In this document: positions 35,607 to 45,317 of the stretch, piece after piece
Numbering within the stretch: position 1 is the stretch's first letter
How the letters are laid out: every line of letters starts with the position of its first letter
From: Sphingomonadales bacterium
GTDB lineage: Bacteria > Pseudomonadota > Alphaproteobacteria > Sphingomonadales > Sphingomonadaceae
Assembly: GCA_016704425.1 (NCBI GenBank)
Contig: JADJAC010000002.1
Location: 620,001-684,000 of the forward strand
Direction of reading: 5' to 3'
DNA: 64,000 nt
Notes under the pieces: generated by a model
The model's input: only the letters and a program-made list of their open reading frames with translations
Told to the model about the DNA's origin: nothing
Database searches by the model: none
Program-made: the position numbers and the translations under genes

Positions 35607-38600
35607 TTAGAAGCCGAAGCTGAGCTGGGCTGCAACACCGTGACGATTGACATCGTTGCGGAATGCACCCTGGTAGCCAACCGAAGCTGACGCACCCTTT
35701 CCAATGGCCATGCTCAAGCCTGCATCGACATCGATTTCAGACCGCCCGGCAACTTCGCTCGTTACCGTGAAGGCCGAACCCGCGTTGCCGACAAAATTGG
35801 CGGTTACGCTGCCATTCCGGCCGCTTGCACGATAGCGATATGCCGCACGGGCATAAGGCGTCAGGCTGCCAGTCTTGAAGACCACATCAAGGCCGGCGAG
35901 AACATCGGTCCGGTCTGCCTTGATGCTGCTGACGTTGAGGTTGGCTGCATTGGCGCCGGTTTCAGTGAAGCTGTTCACCTTGCCGTTGCTGAAGTCCACA
36001 CCAACGAACGGACGGATCTTGTTGCCATCCTGCCCGAGGTCATAGCCCAAGGTACCAACGGCCCGGAACAGGTTTCCATCGGTGCTGGCAACCGCAGTCC
36101 GTCCGACGCCGCCGACCGAGATCGAACGTGTCGCATCGATGTTGCCATCGATGTAAGCGAGCTGAAGGTTGGCCGAGATCGGACCAGCCGAATAGTCAGC
36201 ATAGCCGCCGACCTGCCAGCCCTTGCTCTTGCCGCGCGATGTCCCCGCAAGGAAGTCGACCTTCGCCTGCGAATAGCCGGCAGCAACGCCGAACGTCAGC
36301 CCGCCGGAACCGAAGTCCACGCCGAGCGTACCACCCGTGATGTCCTGATCCGATCCGACGAGGAAGCTTCTGTTCTTGCCATTGCCCCACTGACCGTAAC
36401 CACTGCCCCAGATGCGGGCGCGGCCATCTTCATTTGCCTGTGCCTGCATGAGGTGCAGCGCAACCTGACGTGTGAACAGTTCACCCTGATCCTGCAGCGC
36501 CGTTGCATAGGCGCCATAAGCTTCGGGGCTCAGCTGGTCGAAGAGCACCGCTGCCTGCGCTGCCGTCGAATTGTCGGCATTGATCACAAGCGTTGCCGTA
36601 TCACCGGTTGCACCAGCAACCAGGGTCTGGAAGCCATTGGCAACCGCGATGCGGTTGGGATTGCCAGATGCGCCAAGCCCGGTTGCATAAGACGTCCGCG
36701 TTACGGTCAGGCGATAAACCTGTGCCGGAGTGGCGGTTGTCACAATGCCCGTGGCAGTGAACGACAGGAACGGAGAGAGCGTCGCACCCGTTATGGTTGC
36801 AAAGCCACCCGTGATGCCTCCAGTTGCCGACACGATGTCGTAGGTTGCGCCAGCCGTGTAGAGCCCGGCAGCCGGAGCCAGCGCAAGCGTTCCATCAAGT
36901 GCGGCCGTGCCGACCAGGCCCGTTACGGAGACCTGATCATAACCCGTGCCCGCAACGGCTGACGGCGTCAGTTCGATCGCAAGCGTGCCGGTGGCAGTCT
37001 GCGTAAAGCTGCCGTCGATGTTGAGGATGCCGGGGCTGTTGCCTGGTGCAACCGTTCCCGTGTTCGTCACCGCACCCACGATCGTGCCCGCACCGGACAA
37101 GCGCCCTGCGTTGGCCACATCGCCGGTAACAGTGCCGTTGACAACCGTGAACGAACCGGCCGCGCCGGTTACGTTTCCGGTCAGTGCTCCGCTCGCAAGA
37201 ACATTGAGCGTTGCACCGGAAGCAACCGTGGCCGGGCTGGTGTAGGCACCGCCGACGGAGACGGTTCCCGCATTGGCAGCAATGCCGCCCGTCAGGGTAC
37301 CCGTGCCGCCCAGCGTGAAGTTGCCAGCGCCCGTCTTGGTGAGAGCCGTACCGACCAATGTGCCGGTCACGGATGTCGAACTACCATTGCCACCCGCCGT
37401 CAGCGTGAAGGCGCCCGTATCGACATCACCGGCACCCGCAAGGCTGCCGATCGTTTCGTCACCCGTGAGCTGGAACAGCGCACCAGCATCAACAGTCACA
37501 GCTGAAGAATCGCCAATCCCGGTGCCCGCTGCAATCAGCGTGCCGCCCGAAATTGTTGTCGCGCCACTGTAGGTGTTGACGCCAGACAGCGTGACCGAAC
37601 CCGTGTTCAACTTGGTCAGTGTGCCCGTCCCGGTCAGGTTCCCGGCATAAGTGCCAAGCCCTGCGTCATCGAAGACCACCGCAGCATTGTTGAGGATGTC
37701 TCCCTGCAGCGACGTCGTCGTTCCGGTCAACGTTCCGGCCGAAACCGTGGTGCCGCCGCTATAGGTGTTGGCACCCGACAGGGTCAGGTTGGCTGCACCC
37801 GTCTTGACCAAGGCACCAGCACCCGAGATCACGCCCGAGAGCGTTGTGTCAGCGCCCGTCAGGACCGTGCCGCCACCCGCGCCAAGCGTAACCGCATTGG
37901 CCAGAGTCAAAGCACCTGTCGTGTTGAGCGTGCCGCCGTCAAAAGCGAGCGTGCCGGTTCCGATGTTGTTGGCAGCCCCGATGGAAACCGTACCGCCATT
38001 GAGGTTTGTCGTACCGCTATGGCCGGAATTGTCTCCGGTCAGGGTCAGTGTGCCTGCACCAGCCTTGGTCACCACGCCGGCGCCACTGATCGCACCTGCA
38101 TAGGTGCCATTGGCTGGCTGGGTGAAGAGCAATGTGCCAGCAGCATTGGCAACAATATCGCCCTGAAGCGATGTCGTATCGCCTTCGAGCGTGCCCGCGT
38201 TGATCACCGTGCCACCCGAGTAGGTGTTGGCACCTGTCAGCGTGAAGGTGCCCGTGCCCTGCTTGGTGAGGCTGCCAGCACCTGAGATGACGCCAGCATA
38301 GGTGGTATTCGATGCGTCACCTGTGGTGAGGCCAGCATCAAGTACGACCGTTCCGCCATTGCCCGACAAGCTGCCGATTGTTTCGGCAGCGCTGACCAGA
38401 AGGTTGCCTGCTGCGGCAGGAGAAGCGGTTGCATTGACGATGACAGCAGTTGTGTCGCCAATCGCATTGCCACCTTGCAGTTCAAGCGTGCCATTGCTGA
38501 CCGTTGCTGCACCCGTGAAGGTATTGGCGCCCGAAAGCACCAGCGACCCGGTGCCGATCTTTGTCAGGCCATTGGCGCCTGAAATATCGCCCGAGAATGC

Positions 38601-40046
38601 ACCCGAACCAACGGTAAGGTCACCGCCCGAAAGGGTGATCGAACCGTCACCATTGATCGAGCCGACTGTTTCCGAAGCCGCAACATCAAGGATGCCCGGG
38701 GTCGTCACAACGACGTTGCCCGTATCCGCGATGGCTGCGCCACCAAGGAGCTGAAGCGTGCCCTGAGTGATCGTGGTATCGCCGGTATAGGTATTGGTGC
38801 CGGAGAAGGTCGTGACGCTTGCGCCACCGCCGCCAACATTGACGACCCCAGCGCCCGACATGGAACCGGAATAGGTGCCGCTCGCCAAATTGGTGAAGTT
38901 CAGTGTCGCATTGTTGACGATCGTGTTTCCACCAAGGAAGTCTGCATCATCGACAATGAGCGTGCCCGCATTGATGTTGATCCGGTCTGCAAGCGAAACT
39001 GCCTGGGTCAGTGCCCAGCTTCCGGTGCCATCCTTGTTCATGACATCGAAGTTGGTGACGGCAATATTGAGCGTATCTGCCGCCGAACCGAACAGGTTGA
39101 TCGTGTTGAGGCCAGCTGCGTCGGCCGTGAGCGTGCCGGTCGGCAGTGCAGCGGACGATCCGAAGCCGATCGTGTTGGTGCCGGCACCCATATCGATGTT
39201 GCCGGTGATCGTGCCTGTCGTGGTGATCGTGTCGTTGCCCGCTCCGAGCAGGATATCGCCCGTGATCGCGCCGGTGTTGCCGATCGTGGTGTTGCCCGAA
39301 GAGCTGATGTTGCCCGTCAGCGTGCCCGCATTGGTCAGGTTGAATGCACCGCCTGCCGAAGAGACATTGCCGGTGATCGTTGACGCGCCGAGGTTGTTCA
39401 GCGTGTTGGTCAGCGTGGTGCCTGCATCGCCAAAGGCAATGTCAGCCGTGATCGAGCCGGGGCCACTGGCCAGATTGTTGATCGTGCTGCCGCCGCCGAC
39501 AGAAACCGTCGTGCCGGTGATCGAGCCCGTATTGTTGATCGTCGTAACGCCGGCCGAGGTGAGATTGCCGGCAATCGTGCCATCGTTGGTGACGAGGAAC
39601 GCACCGCCTGCAGAAACGATATCGCCGGTGATCGTTGCGGGCGCGAGGCCCCTGAAATTCTCGAGAATGTTCGTCTGGCTGGCTCCCGCCGCGGCAAAAT
39701 TGATGTTGCCGGTAATCGAGCCTGGCGCGTTGGCCGCATTCGAAACGCGACTGCCACTGCCGACAGAAATATTGGCACCGTTCAAAGTGCCTTCATTGTT
39801 AATTGCGCTTGAAGCACCCGCCTGAAGCGAGCCGCCATCAACCGATGCGCCTGGGCCGACATTGATCGTCAGACCCGAAACCGCGGACCCATCATAGCCG
39901 TCGGGATCAGTCGTCTGACACGTAACTATAGTGCCGCCCGCGTTGGGAAGGCAGTCTGCAAAAGCGACGCCCGGAAACGCAAGCAATGGCGCTGGCAAAA
40001 GTGCGGTTGAGCGGAGCAGCCGGTTAGCAAAAGACTGTTTTTTCAT
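35607..40046 (-). CDS. Large autotransporter adhesin-like protein (type Va secretion)
   Basis: The product has 1479 residues. The first 30 residues form a signal peptide (cleavage after GVAFA). The passenger (about 31-1200) begins with low-complexity Gly/Thr/Asn repeats and then has at least seven passenger-associated repeats of the form K-x-GxGxLTLSGxNTYSGxTxxxxGTL, the mark of a beta-helix stalk. The last 270 or so residues, from ARIWGSGYGQWG to the terminal LSFGF, are the 12-strand autotransporter barrel. Expected location is the cell surface; adhesion or biofilm formation is likely but not shown. No serine-protease motif is visible. Expression may be high, judging from the strong terminator. 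Confidence 0.93.
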   Translation of the reverse strand: MKKQSFANRLLRSTALLPAPLLAFPGVAFADCLPNAGGTIVTCQTTDPDGYDGSAVSGLTINVGPGASVDGGSLQAGASSAINNEGTLNGANISVGSGSRVSNAANAPGSITGNINFAAAGASQTNILENFRGLAPATITGDIVSAGGAFLVTNDGTIAGNLTSAGVTTINNTGSITGTTVSVGGGSTINNLASGPGSITADIAFGDAGTTLTNTLNNLGASTITGNVSSAGGAFNLTNAGTLTGNISSSGNTTIGNTGAITGDILLGAGNDTITTTGTITGNIDMGAGTNTIGFGSSAALPTGTLTADAAGLNTINLFGSAADTLNIAVTNFDVMNKDGTGSWALTQAVSLADRININAGTLIVDDADFLGGNTIVNNATLNFTNLASGTYSGSMSGAGVVNVGGGGASVTTFSGTNTYTGDTTITQGTLQLLGGAAIADTGNVVVTTPGILDVAASETVGSINGDGSITLSGGDLTVGSGAFSGDISGANGLTKIGTGSLVLSGANTFTGAATVSNGTLELQGGNAIGDTTAVIVNATASPAAAGNLLVSAAETIGSLSGNGGTVVLDAGLTTGDASNTTYAGVISGAGSLTKQGTGTFTLTGANTYSGGTVINAGTLEGDTTSLQGDIVANAAGTLLFTQPANGTYAGAISGAGVVTKAGAGTLTLTGDNSGHSGTTNLNGGTVSIGAANNIGTGTLAFDGGTLNTTGALTLANAVTLGAGGGTVLTGADTTLSGVISGAGALVKTGAANLTLSGANTYSGGTTVSAGTLTGTTTSLQGDILNNAAVVFDDAGLGTYAGNLTGTGTLTKLNTGSVTLSGVNTYSGATTISGGTLIAAGTGIGDSSAVTVDAGALFQLTGDETIGSLAGAGDVDTGAFTLTAGGNGSSTSVTGTLVGTALTKTGAGNFTLGGTGTLTGGIAANAGTVSVGGAYTSPATVASGATLNVLASGALTGNVTGAAGSFTVVNGTVTGDVANAGRLSGAGTIVGAVTNTGTVAPGNSPGILNIDGSFTQTATGTLAIELTPSAVAGTGYDQVSVTGLVGTAALDGTLALAPAAGLYTAGATYDIVSATGGITGGFATITGATLSPFLSFTATGIVTTATPAQVYRLTVTRTSYATGLGASGNPNRIAVANGFQTLVAGATGDTATLVINADNSTAAQAAVLFDQLSPEAYGAYATALQDQGELFTRQVALHLMQAQANEDGRARIWGSGYGQWGNGKNRSFLVGSDQDITGGTLGVDFGSGGLTFGVAAGYSQAKVDFLAGTSRGKSKGWQVGGYADYSAGPISANLQLAYIDGNIDATRSISVGGVGRTAVASTDGNLFRAVGTLGYDLGQDGNKIRPFVGVDFSNGKVNSFTETGANAANLNVSSIKADRTDVLAGLDVVFKTGSLTPYARAAYRYRASGRNGSVTANFVGNAGSAFTVTSEVAGRSEIDVDAGLSMAIGKGASASVGYQGAFRNDVNRHGVAAQLSFGF

Positions 40047-40538
40047 GAATGGGGGTTCCCTGCATCATTTACAAAAATTGTTACTCTACTTGCCAATTGG
40101 AGCACACGCCGCGCGTCAACTAGCCGAAATCGGCCGCACGCAAAGCAATACGCTACCAACGCAAAACGAAACGACCCTGATTGGCGAGCTACGGCACTCG
40201 CATTTCTCAAGTAGAGTCAATTTTCCGCGAGTGCAAGATCAAGTTAGTTTCGTATTATTATTTCGTTAACCATGAACTTCAAAAGCACCCGTGTGGGCCT
40301 CCCAGTCGAATCCGCGCACACATCCGCGGCGCGGACTGGCCGACTTCGGAGCACGTCATTGCCTCAGCCGGGCATTGATGGTGTGAACATCTCGCAATCG
40401 CGTCGGCGCAGTAATCCGTCAGCATGCCATGATCCGGCGCTGGGGTCCTTCACGGCGGCCAGGAGCATGATCTCGGAGATTTGCGTCAGCGGAGCAACGC
40501 CCTGCCTGATGGCATCCGTGCGCAGAGATTTCATCGTG
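40047..40538. other. Intergenic region upstream of the autotransporter
   Basis: No gene is supported here. An AT-rich patch near 40240-40270 and a perfect 8-bp inverted repeat GCACTCGC/GCGAGTGC (40194-40201 and 40227-40234) lie about 150-190 bp before the autotransporter start, where a promoter and operator would be expected. The AraC gene ends at the other edge. Confidence 0.4.
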
Positions 40539-41540
40539 TCACGCCACAGGACGATTGTTGCGGATCTGGCGCGGACTTTTGCCAGACGTCCGGGTCATGA
40601 AACGCGACAGCGCACTGGTTTGGGAGAACTGAAGGATCTCCGCAATCTCTGCCACAGTGAGCGACGACTCCCTCAGATAGAGTAGCGCAAGACTAGCCCG
40701 AACCCTGACGAAGATGTCCGCAAAGCTAGTTCCATGGGCCGTGAGCCGACGTTGCAGCGTTCGGCGGGACTTGCGGAGCAGTCGCGCTGCGATCGGCAGG
40801 TCGATTGGAGCAAAGGGCAACATCGTATGGATCAGGGCTTCGGTCTGCAGCACGTCCAGACCCTCGACCGATCTTGCTGCGGTTCCATATTGCGCGGCGA
40901 GTTGCCCATGGACCGCAGGGTCGGCCCCGGCCACAGGCCGCGCAAGCAGATCCTGATCGAGCAGCAACGCATTGCGATCTCCATTGAACATGATGCGATC
41001 ACCCAGCAGGCGGGAGTGCCAGGAGAGGTCTTTGGGGGGTGAATGGCGCATCGTCACCATGTCTGGCTTCCACATGGGATCGTGTCGGCGCATCTCGCGC
41101 GCAATCACCGAGAAGCCAAGTTCGATCACCTGGCGCTGCTGACTGCCAACCTCCGTGCTGAGTTCATAAGTCAGCAGCAGGGCTCCTTCTGTCGGTTCCA
41201 CGCCGACGATCGTTCCCTGGGTATGCAGGGGGAAGAAGTCCGCAATATCCATGATCATGCTGCGAACGTTCGCCGCGCTGCCCAAGAGCGGGGCCATTGG
41301 TCCGAACAGCGAAAGGCTTTGGTATGGCCCCAACCGCAGGCCGAATGCAGGTTCGCCAAGTCTCGTCGCAGCAAGTTCCATGAAAGCGGTAAAGCGATCA
41401 ACCCGCATCGGCAGATCGGGATTGGCCATTGGTGTTTGCGGAACGCCGGCTTCGCGGGCCAGAGCACGGTAGTCGCCGCCCAGTTCGGCGACAAGTTCGG
41501 GTGCGCCCTCCATCACTCCGCTACGGACCCATTTGACCAT
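40539..41540 (-). CDS. AraC-family regulator with arabinose-binding-type N-terminal domain
   Basis: The product has 333 residues. The first about 210 residues match the 'Arabinose_bd' sensory domain seen in OruR/ArgR-like AraC proteins, and the C-terminal about 100 residues hold the two-helix-turn-helix AraC domain (IAARLLRKSRRTLQRRL and VAEIAEILQFSQTSALSRF). It is divergent, with 92 bp between starts, from the five-gene operon beginning at 41633, so it probably activates that operon in response to a pathway compound. The ligand is unknown. Confidence 0.9.
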   Translation of the reverse strand: MVKWVRSGVMEGAPELVAELGGDYRALAREAGVPQTPMANPDLPMRVDRFTAFMELAATRLGEPAFGLRLGPYQSLSLFGPMAPLLGSAANVRSMIMDIADFFPLHTQGTIVGVEPTEGALLLTYELSTEVGSQQRQVIELGFSVIAREMRRHDPMWKPDMVTMRHSPPKDLSWHSRLLGDRIMFNGDRNALLLDQDLLARPVAGADPAVHGQLAAQYGTAARSVEGLDVLQTEALIHTMLPFAPIDLPIAARLLRKSRRTLQRRLTAHGTSFADIFVRVRASLALLYLRESSLTVAEIAEILQFSQTSALSRFMTRTSGKSPRQIRNNRPVA

Positions 41541-41632
41541 CCGAACATCAAAACATTTTGGCGCGCAAAGTCAACTTTTTGAATCGACCCTCTGTTAACA
41601 CAAACCAAGATGGTGATCTGGAGGGGGTGCCC

Positions 41633-42031
41633 ATGCCAACCGTTAAACGACCGGGTTCGGCCCGGCTGCTTGCAACTGCAATTCTGATCCTTGGCCTGTT
41701 GATCGGCTATTTGGGGCTGAGCGCCAACGGCTATCTGGTGCCCGCCGTGGTCGCAGTGCTGATGGCCGCCTTGCTTTGGCTAGGCAAGGCTGGACGCCTG
41801 TTCATGGTCGTGACGCTGGTCAACCTGTTCAGCGGAACCTTGCTGGTGCTGGTGCTGGCCTTTGGCGATGTCCTTGGGACGCACAAGCTCGACGTCTCCG
41901 GCGTCTCGCTCCTGATCAACCTGGTGACCGGTGGTCCTGCCGTGGCGCTGGTCGCACCCGCTCTGCTGCTCGGACTACGCCGGGGCAAGCCGCTCCACTC
42001 CTGGTTCAACCCCGCCCAACGCGCGGCCTGA
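41633..42031 (+). CDS. Small integral-membrane protein, first gene of the AraC-linked operon
   Basis: The product has 132 residues from the ATG at 41633, chosen because GGAGGGGGT sits 5-13 bases upstream; the frame is open further but without a ribosome site. Four hydrophobic spans are visible (roughly residues 12-30, 32-50, 56-76 and 87-110), with a basic C-terminal tail. I do not recognise the family. It could help transport, anchor or assemble the exported haem protein encoded 13 bp downstream. Confidence 0.7.
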   Translation: MPTVKRPGSARLLATAILILGLLIGYLGLSANGYLVPAVVAVLMAALLWLGKAGRLFMVVTLVNLFSGTLLVLVLAFGDVLGTHKLDVSGVSLLINLVTGGPAVALVAPALLLGLRRGKPLHSWFNPAQRAA

Positions 42032-42044
42032 GAGAGAATTCGCG

Positions 42045-43829
42045 ATGAAACGAACCGCCACTGTTTTCACGGCGATTGCCATGCTGGTCCAGCCGGTCGT
42101 CGGCCAAGCTGCGTCTTTCACGGGTCGGGTAACCTTGCCTGACGGTCGGCCTGCCTATGGCGCAATGGTCACCGTGTTCGACGCTGACGGCGAGCGCCGA
42201 CAGACCGTCTACACAGCCGCCGACGGGTCTTATGCAATCCGCACCCCATATGCCGGGAAACTCAAGGTCCGCGGGCGCCTGTCCGGATTCAAGGACGGCA
42301 CTGTGGAGCAGCAGGCTTCAGCCGGTGGTTCGGCACGGCTCAACGTTTCGCTGGGTACGTTCGCAAGCCTTGGCGAAATGAACGAAACGCTGTCGGCCTC
42401 CGCATTCAATGCCCGCTTGCCTTGGCCCAACCTCAAGCGCGATCGCCCGGCCTTCGTCAGCCAGTGCAACTATTGCCACCAGATGGGCAACGGCTGGACT
42501 CGCATCCCGCGCGATCACGAGCAGTGGATTGGCGAAGTCGAAAAAATGGAAAACATGCTGGCCATGCAAAGCCAGGCACAGGGGCGAGTGATTGCGGAAA
42601 CCTTGTGGAAGGGCTTCGATGGCAAGCCGTTCCAAGCCAGCCAGAGTTATGGTGCCAACCCGGAGCTCGCTCGCGCCAAGGTGCGCGAATGGCTGGTGGG
42701 CGACGGTTATACCTTTATCCACGACGCCGATGTGGCCGACGACGGTTTGCTCTATGGCACAGACGAGGGCCACGACATCCTGTGGGTGCTCGACCGCGAA
42801 ACCGGCAAGATCGAACAGTACAAGCTGCCGGATATTGATCTCCCGCGCGGCGGAATCTTCTCGGGCATGAAGCTGCCGATCGGGCAATTCACCGGCAAGC
42901 ACGGACCGCACTCGATGGCACAGACCAGTGACGGACGGATCTGGATCACCAATGCTCTGTCCAGTACGCTGATGAACTTCGATCCCAGGACCAAGGCATT
43001 CAAGACTTACCAAGTCGGACACGACGCGCTCTATCCGCACACCATCCGCGTCGACAAGAACGATATCGTCTGGTTTACGATCGTCGCGTCCAACCAGATC
43101 GGCCGGTTCGATCCGAAAACCGAACAGATGACCGTGATGCGGCTGCCCTCAAACGGAGTGCTGCGCTGGGTCACCGACCAACTGTTTCCCACGCTGATGC
43201 GCATCGGCAGCTGGTTTCCCGACCAGGCGGTTCACCTCAATCTGTCCACCCACCGGTTCTTCGGCGAGCAGATACTGGCCTTCCCATATGGAATCGACGT
43301 CAATCCGGTCGATGGCTCGATCTGGTATGCCAAACTTTATGCCAGCAAGATCGGGCGGATCGATTCAAAGACAATGGAAGTGAAGGAATGGGACACCCCG
43401 ATGCTTGGCCCGCGTCGTCCCCGCTTTGACGCCAATGGCATTTTCTGGATCCCGGCCTTTGACTCCGGCGGCCTGATGCGCTTCGATCCCAAGACCGAGA
43501 AGTTCGAAACCTACCGCATCCCAGCAGTCGGTAAAAATGAATACGAAACGCCCTATGCGCTCAATGTCGATCGCAAGACCGGCCAGGTGTGGATGGCGGC
43601 GAACAACTCTGACCGGATCATCCGCTTCGACCCCGCTTCCAAAGCGTTCTTCACTTATCCCAGCCCGACCCGTGTAACCGTGCTGCGCGATTTCTCATTT
43701 ACCGAGGACGGTCAGGTCTGTTCGTCGAGTTCGAACATGCCCGCCGCGGCAATCGAGGACGGTAGGCCCAGCTTCATCTGCATCGAGCCGGAAGGCGGCG
43801 CAGCCGACCGCACGGCATTGGGTTCCTGA
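42045..43829 (+). CDS. Exported c-haem protein with streptogramin-lyase (Vgb)-like beta-propeller
   Basis: The product has 594 residues. A signal peptide ends near residue 23 (VVGQAAS). Residues 24-105 form a carboxypeptidase-regulatory-like beta-sandwich (GRVTLPDGRPAYGAMVTV). A single c-type haem motif CNYCH follows at 141-145. From about 230 onward comes a seven-bladed propeller of the virginiamycin B lyase type, with blades such as GRIWITNALSSTLMNFDP, GSIWYAKLYASKIGRID and GQVWMAANNSDRIIRFDP. It should act in the periplasm, possibly as a lyase or dehydrogenase that passes electrons through the haem. Family members of this layout have no assigned reaction that I know. Second gene of the operon. 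Confidence 0.85.
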   Translation: MKRTATVFTAIAMLVQPVVGQAASFTGRVTLPDGRPAYGAMVTVFDADGERRQTVYTAADGSYAIRTPYAGKLKVRGRLSGFKDGTVEQQASAGGSARLNVSLGTFASLGEMNETLSASAFNARLPWPNLKRDRPAFVSQCNYCHQMGNGWTRIPRDHEQWIGEVEKMENMLAMQSQAQGRVIAETLWKGFDGKPFQASQSYGANPELARAKVREWLVGDGYTFIHDADVADDGLLYGTDEGHDILWVLDRETGKIEQYKLPDIDLPRGGIFSGMKLPIGQFTGKHGPHSMAQTSDGRIWITNALSSTLMNFDPRTKAFKTYQVGHDALYPHTIRVDKNDIVWFTIVASNQIGRFDPKTEQMTVMRLPSNGVLRWVTDQLFPTLMRIGSWFPDQAVHLNLSTHRFFGEQILAFPYGIDVNPVDGSIWYAKLYASKIGRIDSKTMEVKEWDTPMLGPRRPRFDANGIFWIPAFDSGGLMRFDPKTEKFETYRIPAVGKNEYETPYALNVDRKTGQVWMAANNSDRIIRFDPASKAFFTYPSPTRVTVLRDFSFTEDGQVCSSSSNMPAAAIEDGRPSFICIEPEGGAADRTALGS

Positions 43830-43840
43830 GGAGAGGAGGC

Positions 43841-44653
43841 TTGCAGCACCGGCTCCGGATCGATGGTCTGTCGTTCAACGTCCTTGATGAGGGCGTTGGA
43901 GAGCCGGTGCTGCTCGTACACGGGTTCCCGGACGATCACACTGTCTGGCGCAATCAGGTCGCGGCGCTGGCTGCTGCAGGGTACCGGGTCATAGCGCCTG
44001 ACACCCGCGGTTGCGGGGACAGCGATATGGCGCGAAGAACCGGCGATTATGCGCTGCCCCGCCTGGTCGCAGACCTGATCGGGGTCCTCGACGCGCTGGC
44101 CATCCACAAGGTCAAGCTGGTTGGCCACGATTGGGGCGCAGTCATCGCCTGGGTCTTGGCTGCCCGACACCCCGAACGGGTTGAACGATATGCGGCGCTT
44201 TCGGTCGGCCATGCGGCTGCCTATGCCGCAGGCCCGCTCGAGCAAAAGCTCAAGGGTTGGTACGTGCTCATGTTCCAGCTGCGCGGATTTGCCGAATGGC
44301 TGATCAAGGCCCAGGATTGGGCCTTCTTTCGCCGCTTCACCAATCATCATCCCGAACTGGCCAGCTGGACAGCAAAGCTGGGGCGGCCTGAGCGACTTAC
44401 CGCGGCGATCAACTATTACCGCGCCAATATCGGCATCCTGTTGAAGCCCGACCGAACCAAGGTGGCGGTACCGGTGATGGGCATCTACAGCGACGGCGAC
44501 CGCTATCTGGCCAAGGCCCAGATGACCGACAGTATCGCCTATGTCGACGCACCGTTCCGCTTCGAACTGATCAAGGGAGCAGGACACTGGTTGCAGATTG
44601 ATGCGCCAGAGCAGGTGAATGCCCTGTTGATCGACTTCTTCAAAAGGACTTGA
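43841..44653 (+). CDS. Alpha/beta hydrolase, epoxide hydrolase-like
   Basis: The product has 270 residues from a TTG at 43841, supported by a GAGGAGAGGAGG ribosome site; no in-frame ATG is near. HGFPDDHTVWRNQ gives the oxyanion motif, and VGHDWGAVIAW places Asp as nucleophile rather than Ser, the pattern of epoxide hydrolases and dehalogenases. PDTRGCGDSDMA and the late GAGHWLQIDAPEQVN (catalytic His) agree. The substrate is unknown. Third gene of the AraC-linked operon, 11 bp after the haem protein gene. Confidence 0.87.
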   Translation: MQHRLRIDGLSFNVLDEGVGEPVLLVHGFPDDHTVWRNQVAALAAAGYRVIAPDTRGCGDSDMARRTGDYALPRLVADLIGVLDALAIHKVKLVGHDWGAVIAWVLAARHPERVERYAALSVGHAAAYAAGPLEQKLKGWYVLMFQLRGFAEWLIKAQDWAFFRRFTNHHPELASWTAKLGRPERLTAAINYYRANIGILLKPDRTKVAVPVMGIYSDGDRYLAKAQMTDSIAYVDAPFRFELIKGAGHWLQIDAPEQVNALLIDFFKRT

Positions 44654-44657
44654 ATTC

Positions 44658-45317
44658 ATGAGTAGCCCCTTGTTCCTGCTGTTGCTGGCCGCTGCGCTGG
44701 CATTGTTCGTCTGGTGGGTCTGGCGCAAACAGGAACCGCGCCGCCCGCTCACCAGCGCCGAAATCGATCGGTACTGCAAGGTGATCGATGCCAAGTTCCC
44801 CATCTCCGACGGCCTGGATCGTGCTGCCTGGGTCGCTCGTCTGCGGCGGTTCGGGGAAAATGACGACGGGCGCGACATCTATATGCTCAACCTGTTGCGC
44901 TATCACGAGACGATGGCCAAGGGTCCCGCCCCGGCGGGGTCCTTCAGGGGAACACCGCATGAAGCCAACAAAATCTATGAAGCAAATGCCAAGCCGATCC
45001 TGATGAAGAGCGGAGCCTTCCCGATCTTTGCCGGCAGGGTGGACGACAGCAACGTGGTCGGTGGCCCCGATCCGGCGGAGGACAACTGGACCCGGATCCT
45101 GGTGGTCCATTATCCCAGCCGCCGCCACTTTTTCGAGCTGCTGACCAATCCCCAATATCTGACAAAGGCCGACTTCAAGAGCTACGCCATGCACATGGCC
45201 TTGGTACCGATAAAGCGCGAACTGGTGATCCCGGATTTTCGCCAACTGGCCCTTGCTGCGGCGCTGATCATATTCCTGCTCGCCGGATGGGTCCTGGCTC
45301 TCGCTGGAGGTGCATGA
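44658..45317 (+). CDS. Membrane-anchored DUF1330-like protein
   Basis: The product has 219 residues. It has a hydrophobic N-terminal anchor (about residues 4-21), a soluble domain, and a second hydrophobic segment at the C-terminus (about 197-216). The soluble part contains IYMLNLLRY, PILMKSGAFPIFAG and VVHYPSRRHFFELLTNPQY, which resembles the DUF1330/ABM ferredoxin-like fold. Members are linked to small-molecule conversion but lack an established reaction. The stop overlaps the dehydrogenase start (ATGA). Confidence 0.7.
   Translation: MSSPLFLLLLAAALALFVWWVWRKQEPRRPLTSAEIDRYCKVIDAKFPISDGLDRAAWVARLRRFGENDDGRDIYMLNLLRYHETMAKGPAPAGSFRGTPHEANKIYEANAKPILMKSGAFPIFAGRVDDSNVVGGPDPAEDNWTRILVVHYPSRRHFFELLTNPQYLTKADFKSYAMHMALVPIKRELVIPDFRQLALAAALIIFLLAGWVLALAGGA

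Noticed and set aside
36946..39825. Several plus-strand frames rich in Pro, Val and Ala
   Set aside because: They are antisense to the Gly/Thr/Asn repeats of the autotransporter, which produce such compositions automatically.
40272..40685. 137-codon plus-strand open frame
   Set aside because: Overlaps the AraC gene 3' end in antisense and has no recognisable features.
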